Source: an uncultured Alphaproteobacteria bacterium
GTDB taxonomy: Bacteria > Pseudomonadota > Alphaproteobacteria > HIMB59 > GCA-002718135
DNA: 36,381 nt
Reading direction: 5' to 3'
Assembly: GCA_902569865.1 (NCBI GenBank)
Contig: CACFVT010000010.1
Location: 1-36,381 of the forward strand
Positions 1 to 6,663 of this stretch are shown here, one piece after another. The notes under the pieces were generated by a model, which was not told where the DNA came from, made no database searches, and saw only the letters and a list, made by a program, of their open reading frames with translations. How positions within the stretch are numbered: the stretch's first letter is position 1; the number at the start of each line of letters is the position of its first letter. The position numbers and the translations under genes are program-made.

Positions 1-1325
1 CTTAATAAAGCTATGCTTTGTGTAAGTCATGACAGAACATTTCTTAGCAATTTTACTAATAAAGTTTTTTGGCTCGACAGAGGTGATTTAAAAATTAGCC
101 CAAAGGGTTTTAAAAATTTTGATAACTGGTCAGAAGAATTATTAAATCAAGAGGCTCGAGAATTAAGAAATAGAAAGCAATTTGTAAATTTAGAGGTTGA
201 ATGGGCGCAAAGAGGAGTCAAAGCAAGAGTTAAAAGAAATGTTAAAAGATTAGAGAGAGCAAAGCAATTAAAGGCTCAATTAGAAAAAAGATGAATCTTC
301 ATATAGATTTGCTATTCAATCTACAAAACCTATTGTATTTAAACCTTCTTCAGATAATTCTCGTTTTGTTGCTGAATTTTTTAAAGTAACTGTTAAATAT
401 CCTAAATCATCAAATAAAATTCTTAAGGATTTATCTGTTAAGATAACTAAAAATGATAGAATTGGACTTCTTGGTAAAAATGGAACTGGCAAATCGACAT
501 TTTTAAAAACTTTAATTGGTGAATTGGAAGCATCAAGTGGGAACATTAAGTTTAAAAAAAAATTTAGATTTCTCTTATTTTGATCAATTAAGAAATAATT
601 TAAATTCAAACAAATCTCTTAAAGAAATTTTAGTGCCAAATGGAGGTGATTATTTATCAGTTCAAGGAAAAGAAAGACATGTTTGCAGTTATTTGAAAGA
701 TTTTCAGTTTGATCCAAAAAGAGTTAATGATACAATTTTATCTTTATCAGGTGGACAGCAAAATAGATTATTGCTATCAAAAGTTTTATCAAATCCCAAA
801 ACTGGACTTATTTTAGATGAACCCACTAATGATCTTGATCTTGAGACAATGGACCTGCTTACTGAAATGTTAGCAAATTATAAAGGCACATTATTAATAG
901 TTTCACATGATAGAGATTTTTTAGACCAAACTGTTAATAAAATCATGTATTTTGAAGAGGGCGGTAAAGTATCAATGTTTCTTGGGGGATATAGTGATTT
1001 TTTTAATCATCAATCAAATCAAAAACAAGTTAATCAAGAAAAAAAGAAGATTCTTAGATCAAAAAAAAATAAAAGTAATGATAAGCTCTCTTTTAAATTC
1101 AAATTTGAATTAGAAAATATTCCAAATGAGATTGCAGAAATTGAGGAAGAAATATCTTTAATTAAAAATGAATTGAAAGATAATAATCTTTATATTAGCA
1201 ACCCAAATAGGTTTGAGGAAATAACAAACAAATTAATTATACTTGAGCAGGAGTATGAAAAAAAAGAAGCAAGATGGCTAGAATTATTAGAAATGGAAGA
1301 GGTAATCAATAAAGAAAATGAGTAA
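1..1325 (+). CDS. uup: ABC-F family ATPase Uup, 5' partial, two frameshifts
   Basis: Three consecutive reading frames together encode the C-terminal part of an ABC-F protein (Uup-like, a ribosome- or DNA-associated ATPase with no membrane domain). Frame 1 (1-294) holds the first cassette's H-loop (SHDRTF) and the Arg/Lys-rich linker. Frame 2 (about 290-553) holds the second Walker A (GKNGTGKST). Frame 3 (about 555-1325) holds the signature LSGGQQ, Walker B LILDEPTNDLD, a second SHDR and an acidic/basic coiled-coil tail typical of the Uup C-terminal domain. The breaks lie in A runs at 284-289 and 554-562; removing one A from each restores a continuous 440-residue frame whose spacing fits Uup. 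Domain order is undamaged, so this is a recent lesion, a sequencing indel or slippage. The beginning lies before the window. Confidence 0.85.
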
Positions 1326-1488
1326 TAAATCAATTAATCTAATTGGGTGGATTCTTTTTATTATATCTGCTGTGGGCTTTGTGATTTCGAGTTTAGGAAA
1401 TTTTTGGGCTATGTTTTGAAGTTTATTTTTTCTTTTTGCTTGTTTGGTATTTCTAATTCCTTTTTTTAGAAAAGAAGATAAAGATTAA
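1318..1488 (+). pseudogene. Small two-helix membrane protein ORF interrupted by in-frame TGA
   Basis: An ATG at 1318 overlaps the uup stop, a typical coupled start. The frame encodes MSNKSINLIGW and a hydrophobic helix, meets TGA at 1417-1419 (codon 34), then continues in the same frame with a second hydrophobic helix (LFFLFACLVFLIPFF) and a charged tail (RKEDKD) to TAA at 1486-1488. Read through, it would be a 56-residue hairpin membrane protein, a layout common among small alphaproteobacterial proteins. The persistence of a sensible second helix and basic end after the TGA argues that the stop is recent (for example from GGA or TGG), an error, or recoded. Function is not recognised. Confidence 0.5.
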
Positions 1489-2270
1489 TAGGCCTCATTT
1501 TTTTGAGGTTCTAATGTTTTATCTTTCATATCATCAATAACAGATTGTGCATGCGCTGACATCGATCTAAAATCAGAAGAGATAGTCACTAACTTAAATC
1601 CTAAATCTATCATTTCTTTTGCATATTTAGTTGTACCATTATGAATCCCAGCAATTTTACCTCTCTCATTAGCTTTTTTTGCAATAAGTTTTATATTTGA
1701 GAAAACTGGATCTTCTTTAACATCAAATTTAGGCTTAAGCCCGTAAGATGAACTCATATCAGCAGGACCAATATATACTCCTGTCAAATTAGGCACAGAT
1801 AAAATATCATCTAAATTATCAACTGCTTGCTGGGTCTCAATCATAGCAAAACTTAAAATATTTTCGTTAGCTTTAGAAAAATAATCGGAACCATAAACTA
1901 GTTGAGCTCTCATAGGGCCAAAACTTCTCTGACCTATTGGGGGGTAATAACAATATGAAACAAATTTTTCACAATCTTTTTTTGAATTAATCATTGGAGC
2001 TATAATACCAAGCACTCCTAGATCTAACATCCTCATTATAATTCCAGGCTCAGACCATGGTACTCTCACCATAGGTGTTGATTGACTGGATGATAGTGCT
2101 TGAAGCATAGGTAGGCTTGCAGCATAATCTGTTTGACCATGTTGCATATCAATCGTAATTGCATCCCAACCCATTTTTCCAAAAGCTTCTGCGGTAAAAG
2201 AATTAGGTATTGATAACCAAGCATTTACAACTGGCTTTTTTTTATTCCATATTTCTATCAAATTATTCAT
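1485..2270 (-). CDS. HpcH/HpaI aldolase family protein
   Basis: This is a class II pyruvate-type aldolase of the HpcH/HpaI family, whose members cleave or form 2-keto-hydroxy acids such as 4-hydroxy-2-oxoheptanedioate using a divalent metal in a TIM barrel. Visible family motifs are the ITIDMQHGQ loop with the catalytic-base His, MVRVPW with the substrate Arg, FAMIETQQAV with a metal Glu, and YIGPADMSSSYG with a metal Asp. The annotated start is the ATG at 2270 because a GGA lies 7-9 bases before it; an in-frame ATG at 2282 would add MEIF but has no ribosome site. Length (about 261 residues) is normal. The exact substrate cannot be told from sequence. The end overlaps the small ORF of the opposite strand. 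Confidence 0.85.
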   Translation of the reverse strand: MNNLIEIWNKKKPVVNAWLSIPNSFTAEAFGKMGWDAITIDMQHGQTDYAASLPMLQALSSSQSTPMVRVPWSEPGIIMRMLDLGVLGIIAPMINSKKDCEKFVSYCYYPPIGQRSFGPMRAQLVYGSDYFSKANENILSFAMIETQQAVDNLDDILSVPNLTGVYIGPADMSSSYGLKPKFDVKEDPVFSNIKLIAKKANERGKIAGIHNGTTKYAKEMIDLGFKLVTISSDFRSMSAHAQSVIDDMKDKTLEPQKNEAY

Positions 2271-2330
2271 GAAGATTTCCATTATATCAAATATGTTAAA
2301 ATTTAAATACTTAATTAAAAACTAATAAAT

Positions 2331-3398
2331 TTATTGGGTCAGTTTATATAAATGTGTATTCGGCTCATCCGCTATTAAAAATATTTCACCAACAGAATTA
2401 ATTTCTATATCTCTTATTCTGCCAATTTTATTTTTAAAAATAATTTTTTCATCTTTAAAATTATTGCCATCTCTTTCCAGTATTGATAAATATTGAAATT
2501 TTAGAGACCCAATTAATAAAGCATTTTTCCATTCAGGAAATAAATTGCCTTTGTAAAATTTTATGCCTCCAACACCAATAGAAGGAACCCAAATATGATT
2601 TGGTTTTAACAGACCTGGTTCCCAAGCTTTACCTTCTCCAATTTTAGTGCCAGAATAATTTTTACCTCCCCATGCAACTCGTTTCCATCCGTAGTTAGTT
2701 CCTTTTTTTACCTCTCCAATAAAATCACCTCCTTTTGGACCATGATTAGAAATGAACACTTTATTAGTTAAAGGATCAAGGTCCATGCCTTGAGGATTCC
2801 TCACTCCTATTTGATAGATAGAGGGTAACCATTTAGGATTTTGTAAGTAAGGATTATCTTTTGGTATGCTTCCATCTTTATTAATTCTAATTATACTGCC
2901 AATTGCATTACTAGGATCTTGGGCAATCATTCCTTTTCCTCTTTCGCCAATACTTACATATAAGTATTCATTTTTTATTGTCATTCTGGAACCAAAATGT
3001 CTTCCGTTGGTAATATATGGTAATGCTTCAAAAATTAATTGACTATCTACCAGTTTATTATTTTCTAACTTAGATCTAAAAACAGCAGTAGTGTAGCCAT
3101 AGTCTTTTTTAATAGAACAAGTAACCCACACATTATTTCCTTCACTTATAATATCAAGCAAACCTCCTTGTTCTCTACCATCAACAGGAATATCATGATC
3201 AATTTTAATGGACGTATTTTTTAATGTGTCTATTAACAAAATTTCATAGGATTTTTTTTGAGTAATCAATAATTGATCTGAGTTAACCCATGTCATCCCC
3301 CATGGATAGCTAAGGTTAGCATTAAACTCTGATAATTTAAGTGCAGTTGCTTGATTAGATAAAAAAAGTAAAATTAGAAAAAAATAAATAAATTTCAT
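2331..3398 (-). CDS. PQQ-dependent aldose sugar dehydrogenase-like (GSDH domain) secreted protein
   Basis: A glucose/sorbosone dehydrogenase-type beta-propeller, related to soluble glucose dehydrogenase and E. coli YliI, expected to oxidise aldoses in the periplasm with PQQ. Characteristic motifs are PWGMTW near the mature N-terminus, GRHFGSRM, YVSIGERG, GVRNPQGMDLDP, the calcium/PQQ-loop segment NHGPKGGDFIGE, NYGW and PSIGVGG. The start chosen is the ATG at 3398, which gives a clean signal peptide (basic Lys, helix IYFFLILLFL, then NQATA cleavage region). The longer ATG at 3437 would place an unrelated stretch before the signal and leave only 18 bases to the divergent gene. About 355 residues, normal for the family. 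PQQ synthesis genes are not in the window. Confidence 0.85.
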   Translation of the reverse strand: MKFIYFFLILLFLSNQATALKLSEFNANLSYPWGMTWVNSDQLLITQKKSYEILLIDTLKNTSIKIDHDIPVDGREQGGLLDIISEGNNVWVTCSIKKDYGYTTAVFRSKLENNKLVDSQLIFEALPYITNGRHFGSRMTIKNEYLYVSIGERGKGMIAQDPSNAIGSIIRINKDGSIPKDNPYLQNPKWLPSIYQIGVRNPQGMDLDPLTNKVFISNHGPKGGDFIGEVKKGTNYGWKRVAWGGKNYSGTKIGEGKAWEPGLLKPNHIWVPSIGVGGIKFYKGNLFPEWKNALLIGSLKFQYLSILERDGNNFKDEKIIFKNKIGRIRDIEINSVGEIFLIADEPNTHLYKLTQ

Positions 3399-3455
3399 TG
3401 ATTGAGTTGTTTTAAATAATAAGTTAGCATTAATCAAATAATTGATATTAAATTA

Positions 3456-4262
3456 ATGAAAAAATTAAAAATTTCACAAATTCAGTTTGAGGCCAAAGCA
3501 ACTCCATTTCAAAATGCCATACTATTAGAAGAATATTTTGAAAAAACAAAAAAATTTAAACCTAACTTAATTTGCACACCTGAATGCTCAAATATAATAA
3601 CAAATGATAAAAGTTATCTTTTAGAAAACACAACTGATGAAATTAATTGCCCAATAATTAAAATGGCTAAATCATATGCCAAAGAAAACAATCTCAATAT
3701 TAATATTGGATCATTGCTATTAAAGAAAAAAAATAAAAAAAAATTAGTTAACAGATCAATTTTTATAAATTCAAAAGGTAGTATTATAAAAAGATATGAC
3801 AAGATTCATATGTTTGATGTAAATATTAGCAAAAAGGAAACTCATAGGGAGTCAAAAACTTTTCAGGCAGGTAAGAGTGTTGTAAGCATCAATTTAAACA
3901 ATATTAAAATAGGCTTTACTATTTGTTATGATTTGAGATTTCCTCACTTATTTAGAAAACTTGCAAAAAAAGGATCTGAAATAATTCTTCTTCCTGCAGC
4001 TTTTACTGTTCCATCAGGAAAAGCTCATTGGGAAATAATGGTTCGCTCAAGAGCAATAGAAAATAGTCTTTTTGTTATTGCAACAAATATGTGTGGAACT
4101 CATCATTCAAACAGAAAAACTTATGGCCATTCATTATTAGTAAATCCTTGGGGTGAAATAGTAACTAGAGCTAAATCAAAACCAGCAATATTAAATACAG
4201 AGATTAATTTAAAGGAAGTAGGGGAAGCTCGCAGTAAAATTCCATCAATTTTTCATGCCTAA
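3456..4262 (+). CDS. Nitrilase-family carbon-nitrogen hydrolase
   Basis: A 268-residue member of the nitrilase superfamily (Nit/omega-amidase-like branch), hydrolysing C-N bonds of small amides. The Glu-Lys-Cys triad is visible as E43 (TPECSN), K116 (RYDKIHMFD) and C157 (GFTICYDLRFP). The HMFDV segment and AAFTVPSGKAHWE are typical of Nit1/Nit2-type proteins, which repair deaminated glutathione or hydrolyse alpha-keto acid omega-amides. It is transcribed away from the sugar dehydrogenase and overlaps the following methyltransferase by 8 bases, so the two are probably cotranslated. In many alphaproteobacteria a nit gene lies near grxC and a ubiG-type methyltransferase, which fits the neighbour here. 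It contains long intact A runs (e.g. near 3727-3750). Confidence 0.88.
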   Translation: MKKLKISQIQFEAKATPFQNAILLEEYFEKTKKFKPNLICTPECSNIITNDKSYLLENTTDEINCPIIKMAKSYAKENNLNINIGSLLLKKKNKKKLVNRSIFINSKGSIIKRYDKIHMFDVNISKKETHRESKTFQAGKSVVSINLNNIKIGFTICYDLRFPHLFRKLAKKGSEIILLPAAFTVPSGKAHWEIMVRSRAIENSLFVIATNMCGTHHSNRKTYGHSLLVNPWGEIVTRAKSKPAILNTEINLKEVGEARSKIPSIFHA

Positions 4263-4875
4263 AATTAAATCTTTACTAGATGGGATTGGTAATGAAAATG
4301 TAACCGAAAAATACTACGATGATTGGGCTATCAACTATGATCAGACACTTAAAAAATGGAATTACAAAGCACCCAAAAAAGCTGTAAAAATTTTAGGAAA
4401 AGTCAAAAGAAAATTTGATAACATTTTAGACTTGGCATGCGGAACTGGAATGTTTGCAGAAGAAATAAAAAAAAAATATAAAAAGATCATTATTGATGGT
4501 TGTGATATCTCTGAGCAAAGCCTTCAAATTGCAAAACAAAAAAAATTATATAGAAAATTATACAAAAAAAGTTTTGAAAAAAAAATCAAAATTACAAGTA
4601 AATATGATCTAATCAGCATGATTGGATCAATGACATATTGTCAAAAACCAAATATACTGTTCTCACTAGTTAATACTTATTTAAAAAAAAATGGTATTTT
4701 TATATTTTCTCATAGAATTGATTTATGGGAAAAGCAAAATTTTGATGCATTACTAGAAAAGTTCAAAAAAAATTTTACAATTAAATATCGTTCCAGACCT
4801 TTAAAATATTTACCAGAAAATACTGACTTTTCAAATAAAATAAAAATAAGAATTATTGTTTTAAAAAAAATTTAA
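4255..4875 (+). CDS. Class I SAM-dependent methyltransferase
   Basis: A 206-residue Rossmann-fold methyltransferase. Motif I is ILDLACGTGMF (about residues 57-67), followed by the acidic loop DGCDISEQSL that binds the SAM ribose, and a motif IV-like segment YDLISMIGSM. The start of the protein (ENVTEKYYDDWAINYDQ) resembles UbiG/TPR-associated methyltransferases. It begins inside the end of the nitrilase gene (8-base overlap), indicating an operon, and ends converging with mntR with a 4-base overlap. The substrate is unknown. Confidence 0.8.
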   Translation: MPKIKSLLDGIGNENVTEKYYDDWAINYDQTLKKWNYKAPKKAVKILGKVKRKFDNILDLACGTGMFAEEIKKKYKKIIIDGCDISEQSLQIAKQKKLYRKLYKKSFEKKIKITSKYDLISMIGSMTYCQKPNILFSLVNTYLKKNGIFIFSHRIDLWEKQNFDALLEKFKKNFTIKYRSRPLKYLPENTDFSNKIKIRIIVLKKI

Positions 4876-5261
4876 TTTTTCTTATTAAAAAGTTCCATTT
4901 TTTTTAATGTTTTTTGACTGACATGATGTTCTATTCCTTCTGCATCAGCCTCAGCAGTTTTATTATCTATACCAAGTTTTTTTAAGAAAGTTAAAACGAT
5001 GATGTGTCTTTTTTTTGATACGCTTGCAAGCTCCTGCCCCTTTAGTGTTAGAAATATAGATCTATATGGTTCCTTTTTAACATATCCTTGATTTTGTAGT
5101 CTCTGAATTGTTTTATTTGCTGTTGCTTGAGCTATACCTAATTTATTTGCAATATCGACAATTCTTGCCTCACCTTTTGAGTTTAAAAGATCAGCTATAA
5201 TTTCAAGATAATCCTCAGTATTTTCTGTTTTGTGCGCGTCTCTTACTTTTTCAAATGACAT
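4872..5261 (-). CDS. mntR: Manganese-responsive transcriptional regulator MntR (DtxR family)
   Basis: A 129-residue DtxR/MntR repressor: an N-terminal winged helix (helix-turn-helix around residues 32-58, VDIANKLGIAQATANKTIQRL) and a dimerisation/metal domain, without the SH3-like third domain of DtxR. All six residues that bind Mn in B. subtilis MntR (D8, E11, H77, E99, E102, H103) are present at a constant offset of +9: D17, E20, H86, E108, E111, H112, the last three in EGIEHH. It is divergent from the putative Mn transporter gene, and an inverted repeat of the MntR-box type lies between them. It should repress mntX, and perhaps itself, when manganese is plentiful. Confidence 0.92.
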   Translation of the reverse strand: MSFEKVRDAHKTENTEDYLEIIADLLNSKGEARIVDIANKLGIAQATANKTIQRLQNQGYVKKEPYRSIFLTLKGQELASVSKKRHIIVLTFLKKLGIDNKTAEADAEGIEHHVSQKTLKKMELFNKKN

Positions 5262-5283
5262 TATATTACTAGTTTAAATTTAA

Positions 5284-5305
5284 ATTATATCTATAGCATT
5301 ATAAT
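5284..5305. promoter_or_regulatory. Back-to-back -10 elements of mntR and mntX
   Basis: TATAAT occurs on the plus strand at 5300-5305 (for mntX) and on the minus strand at 5284-5289 (for mntR). Matching -35 boxes are weak on both strands, which would suit regulated promoters. The positions place the operator at 5305-5320 over the mntX start region and near the -35 of mntR. Perfect -10 hexamers are easily met by chance in such AT-rich DNA, so this is moderate evidence only. Confidence 0.45.
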
Positions 5306-5320
5306 ATAGCCATAGCTATA
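5305..5320. promoter_or_regulatory. MntR operator (MntR box) between mntR and mntX
   Basis: Perfect inverted repeat TATAGC-CATA-GCTATA. The E. coli/Salmonella MntR box, as I remember it, has the core ATAGC-N4-GCTAT; this repeat has exactly those arms and that spacing. It overlaps the plus-strand TATAAT and lies between the mntR gene and the putative Mn transporter gene, so bound MntR would block the mntX promoter. A further half-site-like ATAGC occurs just upstream, at about 5293-5297. Confidence 0.75.
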
Positions 5321-5341
5321 CTTTTTAGTTATAGATGCATT

Positions 5342-6505
5342 ATGAATGCATTGATTTCAGCTTTCAAAGATAAGCAAAAAATAATGTTTGCAAATGAGGG
5401 CAGGTTATTAAAAAAATCATTCTTTGGTCTTTTGATACTTGCTTTAGCTTTTCAGACTGGAGATTTTGGAGATGTTATACGTGAATCAATGGTTAATGCA
5501 TATCTTGCTGTATCAGTTTTTGTTGGTTTTACCCTTATTGTATTCATTGGTTTGGACTCTCTTACAAACTTTGATATCGGTTCTTTTTTAGATAAAACAA
5601 AAAAATTACATGTGCCAATTGCCTCTTTTCTTGGAGCAATACCAGGATGTGGTGGTGCAATAATTGTTGTCACACAATACATACAAGGCAGAATTTCTTT
5701 TGGATCTTTAGTAGCTGTTTTAACTGCAACAATGGGAGATGCTGCCTTTCTTATTCTTGCTATGGAACCATCAACAGGGTTATTAATTTTTTTCTTAGGT
5801 ATAGTTGTTGGTACAATCTCAGGTTACTTAGTTGATCTTTTACATGGCACTAATTTTATGATGGACAGTTATAAAATTGAAATTGAATTTGAAAAATTAA
5901 AAAAAACATTTGTCTCAAAGTTCAATATTTTTTGGATGATCTTATTTATTCCAGGATTTATTGTTGGCTTGCTTTTAGCCTTTCAAATTGATGTTGATAA
6001 CCTTTTATCATTACCATCCAATATTAGTTTTGTATTAATTTTAGGATCTGCAGGGGCAATTTTATCTATATTCATGTGGTCACTAAATCCTTTGAGCGAT
6101 TTTCAATGTTCTACAGATAAAAGCAGAGGGTTTATATCAAGAGTTGTTGATACTACAAACTTTGTTACAACTTGGGTAATAAGCGGGTTTTTAGTTTTTG
6201 AGATTTTTATGTATTTTACAAGTTTAGATCTTAAAATGTTTTTTGATTTGTGGCTTCCATTTGTTCCATTAATTGCAATTTTATTTGGTTTCTTACCTGG
6301 TTGCGGTCCACAAATTGTTGTAGCAACATTTTATTTAAATGGATATATTCCTTTGTCCGCTGAACTAGGTAATGCAATTTCTAATGATGGAGATGCATTG
6401 TTTCCAGCTATTGCACTTGCACCTAAAGCGGCAATCATGGCAACTATTTATAGTGCTTTTCCAGCGCTGATTGTTGCTTATAGCTACATGATTTTCTTTG
6501 AATAA
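5342..6505 (+). CDS. mntX: Putative manganese transporter MntX (10-TM, ArsP_2-like family)
   Basis: A 387-residue inner-membrane protein with about ten hydrophobic segments, matching the MntX/putative manganese transporter family known to import Mn2+ in marine bacteria (Roseovarius, Vibrio, SAR116, some SAR11). The protein is internally duplicated: PGCG occurs at residues 101-104 and 319-322, and GDA at 132-134 and 350-352, both pairs exactly 218 residues apart; each copy continues with IVV..Y..G.I. These Cys/Asp motifs are the likely metal path. The cytosolic-looking middle stretch (about 177-195) is charged. Divergent mntR and the MntR box upstream support manganese as the substrate. No clear Shine-Dalgarno precedes the ATG; M15 is an alternative start. 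Confidence 0.85.
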   Translation: MNALISAFKDKQKIMFANEGRLLKKSFFGLLILALAFQTGDFGDVIRESMVNAYLAVSVFVGFTLIVFIGLDSLTNFDIGSFLDKTKKLHVPIASFLGAIPGCGGAIIVVTQYIQGRISFGSLVAVLTATMGDAAFLILAMEPSTGLLIFFLGIVVGTISGYLVDLLHGTNFMMDSYKIEIEFEKLKKTFVSKFNIFWMILFIPGFIVGLLLAFQIDVDNLLSLPSNISFVLILGSAGAILSIFMWSLNPLSDFQCSTDKSRGFISRVVDTTNFVTTWVISGFLVFEIFMYFTSLDLKMFFDLWLPFVPLIAILFGFLPGCGPQIVVATFYLNGYIPLSAELGNAISNDGDALFPAIALAPKAAIMATIYSAFPALIVAYSYMIFFE

Positions 6506-6632
6506 AAAAAAATCAAACTTACCTTTTAAAATTTGCAAAACTTGTAACACGCTCTTTTACTGGAGAAAAAAGTGGCATAAAGATTGGGAAAATGTTCTTT
6601 ATTGTTCAAAAAAATGTTCAGAAAAGAAATAG
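6498..6632 (+). CDS. DUF2256 zinc-ribbon mini-protein
   Basis: A 44-residue ORF with a TTG start that overlaps the mntX stop. Reading: NKKKSNLPFKIC, KTC, then LFYWRKKWHKDWENV and YCSKKC. This is the DUF2256 pattern (K.NLP.K.C..C...F.WRKKW...W..V.YCS..C), with four cysteines (C13, C16, C36, C40) expected to bind zinc. DUF2256 genes are commonly found beside cryptochrome/photolyase genes, and the next gene here is one. No ATG or GTG start exists in frame, so TTG, coupled to mntX termination, is the only sensible start. Function is unknown. Confidence 0.85.
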   Translation: MNKKKSNLPFKICKTCNTLFYWRKKWHKDWENVLYCSKKCSEKK

Positions 6633-6663
6633 ACTTATTAGTTTTTTGTCATAATTAATTAAT

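Noticed and set aside
1318-1488. TGA read as tryptophan (genetic code 4)
   Set aside because: All long genes in the window use TGG for Trp and none contains an internal TGA, and several genes (tig, hisG, nuoD, clpX) end in TGA at the expected place. A code change is not supported by one small ORF.
5262-5341. Mur-responsive sequence upstream of mntX, as in Roseobacters
   Set aside because: The visible inverted repeat has MntR-box arms and spacing, and the adjacent regulator is MntR-type; no Fur/Mur-like 19-base repeat was recognised.
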